Assembly: GCA_949132985.1 (NCBI GenBank)
Contig: CASCGD010000002.1
Span: forward strand, 18,269-82,268
Direction of reading: 5' to 3'
DNA length: 64,000 bases
Source of the DNA: an uncultured Lachnospiraceae bacterium
Lineage (GTDB): Bacteria > Bacillota > Clostridia > Lachnospirales > Lachnospiraceae
Shown: positions 50,195 to 61,429 of the stretch, piece after piece
How the letters are laid out: each line of letters starts with the position of its first letter
How positions within the stretch are numbered: position 1 is the first letter of the stretch
Translations under genes and position numbers: made by a program
The notes under the pieces: model-generated
What the model saw: only the letters and a program-made list of their open reading frames with translations
What the model was told of the DNA's origin: nothing
Databases searched by the model: none

Positions 50195-51283
50195 TTACCA
50201 TTGAATCACCGCCGCCGCCCAGGTCAGCCCCGCGCCAAATCCTGCCAGGACAATCCGCTGATTCTTATGTATTTTACCATCCTTGTTCAACGAATCCAGA
50301 AGGATCGGCACACTTGCCGCGGAAATATTTCCGCACTCCTGCAGATTTACCGGGAATTTCTCCAGGGGCTGCTTCAAACGCTTTGCCACAGACGCAATGA
50401 TACGAAGGTTCGCCTGATGCAGAACAAAATGATCGATATCGGAAAGCGTAAGTCCCGCCTTATCCACCGCCTCCATGATCACCTTCGGCACAGTACTCAC
50501 CGCAAATTTGTAGACCTCTTGGCCGTTCATCGTCACATAACTCATATTCTCCGGGGACAGTTCAGCCTGCATCTTCGGCTTTGCGCTGCAATGTTCCTTC
50601 TTTGCCCCGGCATCAGACACAAAAAGGCTGTCCGTCCGGTCGGCCAAAGCCGCGTCCCCACCTGCACTCTCCCGCAAAAGAAACGGATGCTTTAGGGTCC
50701 TCCCGCCGCAGGCGAGCACATCGCCGCTGGTACCGTCGGAATACTGCACAAAGGATTTCAGCCCCGCGCCGCTTTCATCCGGCAGCTCCCGCAATACGGC
50801 AGCTCCCGCACCGTCTCCGAAGAGCACGCAGGTGCCGCGGTCCCTCCAGTCCACCATTTTTGAGAGCGTCTCGGCACCGATAATGAGCGCATTTTTGTAG
50901 ACGCCGCCGTTTAAGTAGGCCGCCGCCGTATTCATTGAAAAAAGAAATCCCGAGCAGGCCGCATGCAGATCAAAGGCAACCGCTTTTTGGGCGCCCAGCG
51001 CCGCCTGAACCTCGCAGGAGAGCGTCGGCAGCACATGATCCGGCGACAGCGTCGCCGCGATAATCAAATCCAGCTCCCAAGCCTCCATGCCGGCCTGCGC
51101 AAGCGCCTGCCTTGCCGCCTCCACGGACATGCCCGTCGTCGTCTCCTCCACCGCCAGATGGCGTGCGCCGATGCCGGTGCGGCTTTTAATCCACTCATCC
51201 GAGGTGTCCATTATGTTACTCAAATCATCATTTGTAACCCTCAGCGCAGGAAGCGCGCTTCCGGTTCCGCATATCTTTACCAT
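50195..51283 (-). CDS. fabH: 3-oxoacyl-ACP synthase III
   Basis: TSDEWIKSRTGIGARH, FDLHAACSGFLFSM, HQANLRIIASVAKRL, NLQECGNISAASVPILLD. Confidence 0.95.
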   Translation of the reverse strand: MVKICGTGSALPALRVTNDDLSNIMDTSDEWIKSRTGIGARHLAVEETTTGMSVEAARQALAQAGMEAWELDLIIAATLSPDHVLPTLSCEVQAALGAQKAVAFDLHAACSGFLFSMNTAAAYLNGGVYKNALIIGAETLSKMVDWRDRGTCVLFGDGAGAAVLRELPDESGAGLKSFVQYSDGTSGDVLACGGRTLKHPFLLRESAGGDAALADRTDSLFVSDAGAKKEHCSAKPKMQAELSPENMSYVTMNGQEVYKFAVSTVPKVIMEAVDKAGLTLSDIDHFVLHQANLRIIASVAKRLKQPLEKFPVNLQECGNISAASVPILLDSLNKDGKIHKNQRIVLAGFGAGLTWAAAVIQW

Positions 51284-51410
51284 TCCAGTCTCCTTACATA
51301 TTACCTTCGGGCGCTGTTTTTACCACGCTGCCCGCAAAGACGTCCTTACCCACACCGCGGCCCCACAGCACAGACAGCTCCTGCAGGTTCCCTTAGGACG
51401 ACTCCAAAAA

Positions 51411-53120
51411 TCAGAACTTCCGAAACCGCTTGTAGCGTCTCTCTGAAAGCTCCTCCCCGGTCTGATCCCTGCACTCCTTCAGGAAACGTTTCAGCTGCTC
51501 TTTCATGGCTCCTGCAATGGAGCCGAGAGCGGGGGCATCCGCGCCGCCGAATTCCGGTATAATGCCGTCGATCACCTCCAGGCGCAAAAGATCCTGCGCC
51601 GTAATCTGCATGACGCCTGCCGCCTCCTTCGCCCGCTTTCCGTCCTTCCACAAAATCGACGCAAAACCCTCCGGCGAGAGGATGGAGTAGACTGCATGCT
51701 CCAGCATCCAGACCTCGTTGCTCACCGCCAGCGCCAGTGCCCCGCCGCTGCCGCCCTCACCGATCATAAACGTAAAGATTGGCACGCGCAGAGCGCTCAT
51801 CTCAAACAGATTCCGGGCAATGGCCTCCCCCTGCCCGTTCTCTTCCGCTTCCATACCGGGATAAGCGCCTGAGGTGTTGACAAATGTGATCACCGGGCGT
51901 CCGAATTTCTCGGCCTGCTTCATAAGGCGGACCGCCTTGCGGTATCCTTCCGGTGAGGGCATGCCGTAATTGCGCGACGCGCACTCTGCAATGGAGCTTC
52001 CCTTCTGAATACCGATCACCGTTACCGGCTGGCCGTCCAGCCAGGCCAGGCCCCCGATGATCGCCGGATCGTCCTTAAAATACCGATCGCCGTGCATCTC
52101 CATGAAATGATCAAAAAGTGCCTCTATATAATCCTTTGTCTGCAGCCGCTCCATCTGCCTGGCCTCACGCACCTTTTCCCAGGCGCTTTTTGCCTTTTCC
52201 TTGCTGGCGCGCTCCCGCATCAGCTCTGTGGGCTCGTAGCTGTCATTCTCCCGCATCGGGTCAAAATTTGCAAACCCCTCACTGCTGTGCATTTTCAGGA
52301 ACTGGTAGAGCGTCAGCTTCAGATCTTTCCGCTCCACAATGCGATCCACAAAGCCGTGGGCCAGCTGGAATTCCGCCCGCTGGAATCCCTCGGGCAGACG
52401 CTCGCCGATGGTCTGCTCGATGACCCTCGGGCCTGCAAATCCAATCAAAGCTCCCGGCTCCGCCAGAATGATATCGCCGAGCATCGCAAAGCTGGCGGTC
52501 ATACCGCCGGTGGTGGGATCTGTGAGCACGGAAATGTAGAGCAGTCCCGCCTCGCTGTGCTTTTTCAGCGCCGCGGAGGTTTTCGCCATCTGCATCAGGG
52601 AGATGATGCCCTCCTGCATCCTCGCACCTCCAGAGCAACAGAACAAAATAACCGGAAGCCGCTCTGCAGTGGCCCGCTCCACCGCAGTGGCGATTTTCTC
52701 ACCCACCACATGACCCATGCTTCCCATCATGAAGCGGGAATCGCACACGCCGATCACCGCATCCAAGCCGTAGATCTTTCCCTTTCCAACGGTCACGCCC
52801 TCGGCCAGACCGGTCTTCTCCCTTGTCACGCTTACCTTTTCCTCATAATCCGGAAAGTCCAGGGGATTGACCGGCGCATCTTTGTCCAGGTCGGTGCACC
52901 AGGGCGTAAACGTGTCGTCATCTGCAACCATCCGAATACGGTTGTTCGTGCGCACGCGGAAATAGTAGCCGCATTTTTCGCAGATATATTTTTTCTCGAT
53001 GACCCGTGCTTTGCTTACCTTCCCGCCGCAGTTTTTACAGACGATTGTCTCATCCTCCGGCATCTCCATGGGAATAAATTTACTCTTCTGCTTTCTTTTC
53101 AATAATGCTGACATGTTCAC
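51411..53120 (-). CDS. accDA: Acetyl-CoA carboxylase carboxyltransferase, beta-alpha fusion (AccD-AccA)
   Basis: AccD zinc ribbon [28 protein letters not shown] then AccA module ([41 protein letters not shown]) in one frame. Confidence 0.93.
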   Translation of the reverse strand: MNMSALLKRKQKSKFIPMEMPEDETIVCKNCGGKVSKARVIEKKYICEKCGYYFRVRTNNRIRMVADDDTFTPWCTDLDKDAPVNPLDFPDYEEKVSVTREKTGLAEGVTVGKGKIYGLDAVIGVCDSRFMMGSMGHVVGEKIATAVERATAERLPVILFCCSGGARMQEGIISLMQMAKTSAALKKHSEAGLLYISVLTDPTTGGMTASFAMLGDIILAEPGALIGFAGPRVIEQTIGERLPEGFQRAEFQLAHGFVDRIVERKDLKLTLYQFLKMHSSEGFANFDPMRENDSYEPTELMRERASKEKAKSAWEKVREARQMERLQTKDYIEALFDHFMEMHGDRYFKDDPAIIGGLAWLDGQPVTVIGIQKGSSIAECASRNYGMPSPEGYRKAVRLMKQAEKFGRPVITFVNTSGAYPGMEAEENGQGEAIARNLFEMSALRVPIFTFMIGEGGSGGALALAVSNEVWMLEHAVYSILSPEGFASILWKDGKRAKEAAGVMQITAQDLLRLEVIDGIIPEFGGADAPALGSIAGAMKEQLKRFLKECRDQTGEELSERRYKRFRKF

Positions 53121-53153
53121 TCACACTTTCTAAACTGTTTTCAATTTTGGCTC

Positions 53154-53582
53154 TTACCCGATGGCAAAGGTCAACCGGGCCTGACACACCAGTTTCCCCT
53201 CCACATACGCCTCCGCTCTGCCCACGCCGATAGGTCCCTTGATCTTGACGATCTCTGTCTCAAGCGTCAAAACATCCCCCGGAAGCACCTTCTGCTTAAA
53301 TTTCGCACCGTCAATTCCCGCAAAATACGCGGTCTTCCCTTTATTTTCCTCTCTGGATAAAATGGCCACCGCGCCGGTCTGCGCCAGCGCCTCCACAATC
53401 AGCACCCCCGGCATCACCGGCTCCCCCGGAAAATGTCCCGCAAAATACGGCTCTGCGGCGCTCACACATTTTTTTGCAACTGCCCGGATGCCCGGCTCCA
53501 GCTCCTCCACCGTATCAATCAAAAGCATCGGCTGCCTGTGGGGAATGATCTCCATGATTTCCTTGTTTGTCAAAAGCGCCAT
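53154..53582 (-). CDS. fabZ: 3-hydroxyacyl-ACP dehydratase FabZ
   Basis: [47 protein letters not shown]. Confidence 0.96.
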   Translation of the reverse strand: MALLTNKEIMEIIPHRQPMLLIDTVEELEPGIRAVAKKCVSAAEPYFAGHFPGEPVMPGVLIVEALAQTGAVAILSREENKGKTAYFAGIDGAKFKQKVLPGDVLTLETEIVKIKGPIGVGRAEAYVEGKLVCQARLTFAIG

Positions 53583-53585
53583 TTC

Positions 53586-54818
53586 CTACTCCTCCCATTT
53601 TCTAAACAGCAGACTTGCGTTGTGCCCGCCAAAACCCAGGGAATTGCTCAATGCATATGTGATGCTTTCCGTGTAAGGCTCCCGGCAGTAGTTCAAATCC
53701 AGCTCCTCGTCCGGTGTCTCGTAGCCCACCGTCGCGTGAATATAACCCTCCTGAAGCTCCTTGACACAAGCGATGGCCTCCACCGCACCCGCCGCGCCCA
53801 GAAGATGGCCGATCATGGATTTGGTAGAATTGATTTTCATCTCGTATGCGTGATCGCCAAACACCTTCTTGATCGCCCTGGTCTCAAACAGATCGTTGTG
53901 GTGTGTTGCCGTGCCGTGGGCGTTGATATAGGTCACATCCCCCGGCTTAACTCCCGCATCCCCAAGCGCATTTTCCATCGCCCGGGCCGCGCCTGCCCCG
54001 TCCTCCGCCGGGGAGGTAATATGATATGCGTCGGATGTACAGCCGTAACCCGCAAGCTCCGCATAAATGTGCGCGCCGCGCGCCTGTGCATGGGAAAGCT
54101 CCTCCAAAACGAGCACGCCCGCGCCCTCTCCCATGACAAAGCCGCTGCGGTTTTTGTCGAAGGGCAGGGAACAGCGCTTCGGGTCATCTGAGTCGGAAAG
54201 CGCGGTCAGCGCCGTAAAGCCCGCAACCCCCACAGGTGTGATGCTGCTCTCGGTGCCGCCTGCGAGCATCACGTCCGCATCGCCGTACTGGATCGCGCGC
54301 ATCGCCTCACCGATACTGTTTGTTCCGGTGGCGCACGCCGTGACCACGTTGATGCTCTTTCCCTTTAAGCCGAACTGGATGGCCACATTGCCCGCCGCCA
54401 TGTTGGAGATCATGAGCGGCACAAACAGCGGATTGATTTTTCCCGGTCCTCTTTCCAGAAGCTTCCGATGCTCCCGCTCCATCGCCTGCAGGCTGCCGAT
54501 ACCGCTGCCGATAGCGGTTCCCACCATGTAGGGATCTTCCTTTTCCACATCAAGTCCGCTGTCCGCAAGAGCCTCCTTGGACGCCGCCACCGCATACTGG
54601 GAAAACAGCTCCATGCGCTTGGCCGCCTTGAAATCCATATAATTTTTTCCCACAAAGTCCTTGACCTGTGCGGCAATGCGGCACTTGAATCCCTCTGTGT
54701 CAAAACAGCTGATCGGCGCAAACCCGATCTCCTTATTTTTAACCGCCTCCCAAAAGCCATCCACACTCAATCCGATCGGGGTAATCGCCCCCATACCGGT
54801 CACTACAACTCGTCTCAT
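53586..54818 (-). CDS. fabF: 3-oxoacyl-ACP synthase II
   Basis: MRRVVVTGMGAITPIGLSVDGFW; NVVTACATGTNSIGEA; NAHGTATHHND; start refined to 54818. Confidence 0.96.
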   Translation of the reverse strand: MRRVVVTGMGAITPIGLSVDGFWEAVKNKEIGFAPISCFDTEGFKCRIAAQVKDFVGKNYMDFKAAKRMELFSQYAVAASKEALADSGLDVEKEDPYMVGTAIGSGIGSLQAMEREHRKLLERGPGKINPLFVPLMISNMAAGNVAIQFGLKGKSINVVTACATGTNSIGEAMRAIQYGDADVMLAGGTESSITPVGVAGFTALTALSDSDDPKRCSLPFDKNRSGFVMGEGAGVLVLEELSHAQARGAHIYAELAGYGCTSDAYHITSPAEDGAGAARAMENALGDAGVKPGDVTYINAHGTATHHNDLFETRAIKKVFGDHAYEMKINSTKSMIGHLLGAAGAVEAIACVKELQEGYIHATVGYETPDEELDLNYCREPYTESITYALSNSLGFGGHNASLLFRKWEE

Positions 54819-54970
54819 ACTTTCTACCCTTACCTCTCTTACCTGACCTCTCCTGTCATAATCATAGTAGACACCATAACCATTCTTACCTTGCCCGGAA
54901 ACAACAACCACAGCCATCCTCAATAATAAATCCTTAAAGCCGTTTTCTATCATACCGGCTGAAATGCCCA

Positions 54971-55113
54971 GCCGTCGGAAGTCAGGTTGTTTCTGAATAA
55001 AGACCGTCATAAAAACGCCGGTGCTTAGCGAGGTCTTTTTAAGCTTAGCATCCGCTACGTTTTTATCTGAGCGAAAGCGTGTCTTTATCAGAAACATCCT
55101 GGCTTCTGACGGC
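54971..55113. repeat. Long imperfect inverted repeat between fabG and fabF
   Basis: Left gccgtcggaagtcaggttgtttctgaataaagac...ataaaaacgccggtgcttagc; right ...gcttagcatccgctacgtttttat...gtctttatcagaaacatcctggcttctgacggc. Confidence 0.85.
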
Positions 55114-55131
55114 GTGCCTATGCTGCACGGA

Positions 55132-55878
55132 TTAACACCCGATACTCATACCGCCGTCCACCGCGATCACCTGCCCCGTCACAAAGCGCGCCGCATCCGA
55201 AGCCAGAAACGCCACCACATCCGCGACCTCCTCCGGCTCGCCGACCCGCCCGAAGGGAATCATGCCTGTCATCGCCTCTTTTGCCTGATCGGTCATGGAC
55301 GCGATCATCTCCGTCGCCACGAATCCCGGTGCCACCGCGTTCACCGTGATCTGACGGGAGGCAAGCTCTCTCGCGACACTCCTTGTCAGGCCGATAACCC
55401 CCGCCTTGCTGGCCGCGTAGTTCGTCTGCCCAGCATTTCCAAGCAGCCCCGACACGGAGGAAATATTGATGATGCGCCCGCCCTTTTGCTTTAAAAACTG
55501 TCTGGACGCATGGCGGATCGTGTTGAAGGCGCCCTTTAAGTTCGTCGCCAGCACCGCGTCAAAATCCTCCTCGCTCATCCGCATAAGCAGGCCGTCCCGG
55601 GTAATGCCGGCATTGTTCACGAGAATGTCCAGATGCCCGTAAGTCTTTACGATCTGTGTGAGCAACGCCCCGCACGCCTCAAAATCACTGACGTCGCATC
55701 CCAGCACCGCGCCATCGCCGCCTGCCGCCTGAATCTCTGAGAGCACCGCCTTTGCGCGCTCCTTGGAACCGTTATAATTTACGATGACAAAAGCACCCTT
55801 TGCGGCAAGCTTTTTTGCAACCGCCGCACCGATGCCCCGGGAAGCCCCTGTCACAAGCGCAATCTTATTCGCCAACAT
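55132..55878 (-). CDS. fabG: 3-oxoacyl-ACP reductase
   Basis: MLANKIALVTGASRGIGAAVAKKLAAKGA; VNNAGITRDGLLMRM; YAASKAGVIGLTRSVARELA; start refined to 55878. Confidence 0.96.
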   Translation of the reverse strand: MLANKIALVTGASRGIGAAVAKKLAAKGAFVIVNYNGSKERAKAVLSEIQAAGGDGAVLGCDVSDFEACGALLTQIVKTYGHLDILVNNAGITRDGLLMRMSEEDFDAVLATNLKGAFNTIRHASRQFLKQKGGRIINISSVSGLLGNAGQTNYAASKAGVIGLTRSVARELASRQITVNAVAPGFVATEMIASMTDQAKEAMTGMIPFGRVGEPEEVADVVAFLASDAARFVTGQVIAVDGGMSIGC

Positions 55879-56779
55879 ATGCCTTGAAATCCTCCAGTTT
55901 ATCGATATTCGCACACTTGATTCCGCGGTCGATCTTGCGCAGGAAACCGGAGAGTGTCCTGCCCGGCCCGATCTCCACGAACTCGTCCGCTCCGTCTGCA
56001 ATGAGCCGCTCCACGGTCTGCTGCCAGCACACCGGATGACATACCTGCAGCGCCAGCAGTGACCGGATCTTCTCCGGCTCCGTCACGTAATCCGCAGTCA
56101 CGTTGGAGAGATAATCGATCTTCGGCTCTGAAATTTTTACTTTTCCCAGCGCCACGGTAAGCCTCTGGCCCGCATCCTGCAAAAGCGGCGAGTGGAACGG
56201 CCCGCTGACCTTCAGCGGAAGCACGCGCTTTGCCCCGGCCTCCTTGCAGCCCGCCGACGCACGGTCAACAGCCCGCGCCTCACCGGTAATAACGATCTGT
56301 CCGGGACAGTTGTAATTTGCCACATACACCTGCCCATAGCCCATCTGGCACACCTCCTCGACCGTCTGTGCGTCAAGACCCAGCACTGCCGCCATTGCGC
56401 CTCCGGTGGGCACTGCATTCTGCATGTATTTTCCGCGCTTCCTGATCAGGGCGAAGGCGTCCTGCTGTTCCATGACCTCCGCCGCAAGGATCGCGCCGTA
56501 CTCCCCAAGGCTTAAACCCGCCGCCGCATCCGCGGTGACACCTGCCTCCTGCAAAACCGCAAGGATCGCCGCCTCCACGGTCAGCATCCCGATCTGCGTG
56601 TACTCGGTTTTGCCGATCTTATCCTCCTCCTCAAAGCAGAGCTTCGCCACATCCAGCTTCGCCGCCTCGCTGGCCAGCTCAAAGACCTCCTTTGCCACCG
56701 GGAAGGACTCGTAAAAATCCTTTCCCATTCCAATGTACTGTGACCCCTGTCCGGGGAACATGAATACTCTTTTACCCAT
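55865..56779 (-). CDS. fabD: Malonyl-CoA-ACP transacylase
   Basis: MGKRVFMFPGQGSQYIGMGKDF; AGLSLGEYGAILAA; start refined to 56779. Confidence 0.96.
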   Translation of the reverse strand: MGKRVFMFPGQGSQYIGMGKDFYESFPVAKEVFELASEAAKLDVAKLCFEEEDKIGKTEYTQIGMLTVEAAILAVLQEAGVTADAAAGLSLGEYGAILAAEVMEQQDAFALIRKRGKYMQNAVPTGGAMAAVLGLDAQTVEEVCQMGYGQVYVANYNCPGQIVITGEARAVDRASAGCKEAGAKRVLPLKVSGPFHSPLLQDAGQRLTVALGKVKISEPKIDYLSNVTADYVTEPEKIRSLLALQVCHPVCWQQTVERLIADGADEFVEIGPGRTLSGFLRKIDRGIKCANIDKLEDFKAYVGE

Positions 56780-56887
56780 AAGATACTCCTGTTCTGCAAC
56801 AGATTCGTTACCATAACAGTTCTGCCAAAGGCTCACTGTTACCGGATACCCGCACTGTTACCCTCTTCGAAACCCTCCCTGCTGCCG

Positions 56888-57817
56888 TCACCTTGCGGAC
56901 GAAAACAGCTGCTTTGCTCCCGACACAATCTCCTCGATAATTTCGGCGCAGGTTTTTTCCTCTTTTACAAGTCCGGCGATCTGGCCCGCCATTACGCTTC
57001 CATATACCACGTCGCCCTCCACCACTGCCTTGCGCAGTGCGCCAAGGGTCAGCCGCTCCAGCTCATCCAGCCCCGCACCCTCCTTTTCCATGCGCAGATA
57101 CTCCCGCGTCATTTTGTTGCGGAGCACACGGATGGGATGCCCGTTGGCAAGTCCCGTCACCTCGGAATCTATGTCCTTTGCGCGTATGATCTTTTCCTTA
57201 TATTTTTCATGTACGATACATTCCTTCGATGCCACAAAGCGCGTGCCGATCTGCACGCCGCTGGCGCCCAGCATCAGCGCCGCCGCAAATCCTCTCGCAT
57301 CCGCGATACCGCCTGCCGCGATGACCGGAATGTGAACCATATCCACAACCTGAGGCACCAGCGTCATGGTTGTCGCCGCCCCGATATGTCCGCCGGACTC
57401 GGTTCCCTCGGCAATCACCGCATCCGCACCGGCCTTTTCCATCATCCGCGCCAGCGCGACGCTCGCCACCACCGGTATCACCTTTGCGCCGGCTTCCTTC
57501 CAGCGCGCCATGTACCTTCCGGGGTTGCCCGCTCCGGTGGTAATCACGGGAATCTGTTCTTCCGCCAAAAGCTCGGCGATCTCGTCCGCCTGCGGATTCA
57601 TGAGCATCAGATTTACACCGAAGGGACGGTCCGTATGCGCCTTCATCTGCCGGATCTGTTCCGCGACCCAGTCTGTATCCGCGCCGCCTACTCCGATGAT
57701 GCCGAGTCCTCCGGCATTGGATACGGCACTTGAGAGCTCCCAGGTCGCCACCCAGGCCATACCGCCCTGGATGACGGGATAGCGGATGCCCAGCAATTCG
57801 TTTATCAGCCCTGTCAT
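56888..57817 (-). CDS. fabK: Enoyl-ACP reductase II (FabK, FMN-dependent)
   Basis: MTGLINELLGIRYPVIQGGMAWVATWELSSAVSNAGGLGIIG; EGTESGGHIG. Confidence 0.95.
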   Translation of the reverse strand: MTGLINELLGIRYPVIQGGMAWVATWELSSAVSNAGGLGIIGVGGADTDWVAEQIRQMKAHTDRPFGVNLMLMNPQADEIAELLAEEQIPVITTGAGNPGRYMARWKEAGAKVIPVVASVALARMMEKAGADAVIAEGTESGGHIGAATTMTLVPQVVDMVHIPVIAAGGIADARGFAAALMLGASGVQIGTRFVASKECIVHEKYKEKIIRAKDIDSEVTGLANGHPIRVLRNKMTREYLRMEKEGAGLDELERLTLGALRKAVVEGDVVYGSVMAGQIAGLVKEEKTCAEIIEEIVSGAKQLFSSAR

Positions 57818-57818
57818 C

Positions 57819-58052
57819 TTAATCTTCCACACCTTTATTCTTTAAGTAATCCATCACGTCTCCAACCGTATGCAGCTGCTCCAGATCATCGGAGGGAATC
57901 TCTACTCCGAACTCCTCCTCCATCGCCATGATCATTTCAAATAAATCCAGAGAATCCGCATTCAAATCGTCCTTGAAATTTGACTCGGCAGACACGTCTC
58001 CTGCCTCGATTCCCAACTGCTCCGCAATAATTACCTGTAATTTCTCTAACAT
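57819..58052 (-). CDS. acpP: Acyl carrier protein
   Basis: NFKDDLNADSLDLFEMIMAMEEEFGVEIPSDD. Confidence 0.97.
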   Translation of the reverse strand: MLEKLQVIIAEQLGIEAGDVSAESNFKDDLNADSLDLFEMIMAMEEEFGVEIPSDDLEQLHTVGDVMDYLKNKGVED

Positions 58053-58088
58053 GATTTTTTCCTCACTTTCCTTATTTTCTGTTTATAG

Positions 58089-58133
58089 TTTGATCGTCAA
58101 GTATTTTGATTATCAAATCATTTGATTGCCAAA
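58089..58133. promoter_or_regulatory. Three FabT-like operator boxes with exact 16-bp spacing upstream of acpP
   Basis: TTTGATCGTCAAG (58089), TTTGATTATCAAA (58105), TTTGATTGCCAAA (58121). Confidence 0.8.
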
Positions 58134-58142
58134 CTATCGCAT

Positions 58143-58171
58143 AGTATAGTGCTGGTGGAAGGATTTGTCAA
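58143..58171 (-). promoter_or_regulatory. Consensus sigma-A promoter of the acpP/fab operon
   Basis: Reverse strand TTGACA-aatccttccaccagcac(17)-TATACT. Confidence 0.9.
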
Positions 58172-58265
58172 CAGATTTTTTATAAATTTTCATAGATGGA
58201 AATCAGAAAATAACCTGTAAAGTTCTGCGATACCGGCCGGTGGATATTCCTGAGTATGTTATTGA

Positions 58266-58583
58266 CTAAGAATGAGAATTAGGATGAGAATAGAAATCGC
58301 CATGACGGGAACATTTCACAAGCATCAGAAAGGTGTTAAGCCCCTCGTACCCCTCATAAGCCACCATTCCATAACAGTCTCCACCGCTTCCGGGAATACT
58401 TAAAAATACCATCTCCTCCGCCTCTTTGTCACGTGTTCCGATCAGATCCATGTCCCCGAATTTCTCCCATGGCTTCTTTTCCTTAATATGTGTCGCAGCT
58501 TCATACAAAGCTCCCCATTGCTCCGATGTCGCCTCTTTTCTCATCCTGTTCTCCGTTCCGCCGCCTTTGCATGCAGCCTTCAT
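58266..58583 (-). CDS. Hypothetical protein, possibly truncated
   Basis: 105-aa ORF (SEQWGALYEAATHIKEKKPWEKFGDMDLIGTRDKEAEEMVFLSIPGSGGDCYGMVAYEGYEGLNTFLML), with protein-like periodicity but ending abruptly. Confidence 0.5.
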   Translation of the reverse strand: MKAACKGGGTENRMRKEATSEQWGALYEAATHIKEKKPWEKFGDMDLIGTRDKEAEEMVFLSIPGSGGDCYGMVAYEGYEGLNTFLMLVKCSRHGDFYSHPNSHS

Positions 58584-58756
58584 GCCTTTTGATTTCTATT
58601 GCATACCTGCCGACGCTCCTATGCAATGCTGCTTTTCTTTTTCAGCTGCTTCATCGAATATTTTTCCGCTGCAACGACACCGGACGGGAAAGCTTTTCCC
58701 TGCGCTCCCTGCGGGACGCATATGGTGTCAGCAGCTTGTATGAAGAGCTGCGCCGT

Positions 58757-59641
58757 TCATCCGGAAGAGCTAAAAGTGCAATCTTCCAGCAGCCGCTCAA
58801 TGGCGTACGCTACGCCCGCCTCCTGATTCGACTTTGTCACGTACTTTGCCATCTCCTTTACCTCGGGCATGGCGTTCTCCATCGCAACCGTCGCCCCGAA
58901 ATCCATCGAGAGCATGGAAGCGTCGTTCGTGCTGTCGCCAAATACCATCACCTCGTCCATCCCATAACCGAGGGATTCGATGTAAGCCTTTAAAACCGGC
59001 CCTTTCTGCGCCCGGACATCGGTAATCTCCAGATTCGTCTCAAAGGAAGCCGCCACCGCAATCCTCCTGTCTTTGGAGAGCACCGCGCTTAATCGCTTCA
59101 GCATCACAACATCGCAGGAGAAGAGAAAAATTTTGTAGACGACAGGGTTCGCGTTTTTTAACTCCTCAAAGCTCGCACTCGCCCTTGTATTCTGACTCAT
59201 GCGCAAAAACAGCGGATCCGCCCGGATCTCCTCCTCCGACATATCTACATGAAAATTCTGCGCCTGCAAAATGAGGCTTCGTTCCACCTCCTGTGGCGTT
59301 CCGATCCGGTAATCATAAGTATCCGTGGAGAAAACAACGGATACCGGCCATTTCTCAAGCTCTCCGCAAATTTCCTCACAAACCCCCATATCCATCGTGA
59401 CCCTGCTTACAAGCCTCCGCCGTTCATCCCGCACCTCCGCGCCGCTTGCAAGAACAAAATCACAGGTAATATCAAAGCCCTCGAGCTGTTCCATTGTCTG
59501 TGTAAAGTTTCGTCCTGTTACAACGATAAAACGAATTCCCCTCTCCTGTGCGCTCCTGATGGCCTCCACCGTCCGCTGATCCAGCGCATGCCCGTCATTT
59601 AACAGCGTACCGTCCAGATCACTCGCAATCACCTTTATCAT
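58757..59641 (-). CDS. Cof-type HAD-IIB family hydrolase
   Basis: MIKVIASDLDGTLLNDGHALDQRTVEAIRSAQERGIRFIVVTGR; VMVFGDSTNDASML. Confidence 0.94.
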   Translation of the reverse strand: MIKVIASDLDGTLLNDGHALDQRTVEAIRSAQERGIRFIVVTGRNFTQTMEQLEGFDITCDFVLASGAEVRDERRRLVSRVTMDMGVCEEICGELEKWPVSVVFSTDTYDYRIGTPQEVERSLILQAQNFHVDMSEEEIRADPLFLRMSQNTRASASFEELKNANPVVYKIFLFSCDVVMLKRLSAVLSKDRRIAVAASFETNLEITDVRAQKGPVLKAYIESLGYGMDEVMVFGDSTNDASMLSMDFGATVAMENAMPEVKEMAKYVTKSNQEAGVAYAIERLLEDCTFSSSG

Positions 59642-59712
59642 CTTTTCCTCCTTGTGTGATGGCGCCCGCGAAAGAGGCTGCCGCAATCTGCGGCAACCTC
59701 TTTCCGTCTCCT

Positions 59713-61346
<1,634 letters not shown>

Positions 61347-61429
61347 TATGAAGCCGCGCGTACTTCGATTGGCGCAGAAAGTGAACCAGCCGCCGGGAAT
61401 TGCCGGTTTGCCGGCGGCGCGGCACGTAT

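Noticed and set aside
52092-53105. 337-aa plus-strand ORF antisense to accDA
   Set aside because: Entirely within a clear accDA gene on the other strand; no domain recognised.
54819-55097. N-terminal extension of the FabF ORF back to 55097
   Set aside because: The canonical FabF start MRRVVVTGMG is at 54818; the extension reads through the fabG-fabF hairpin.
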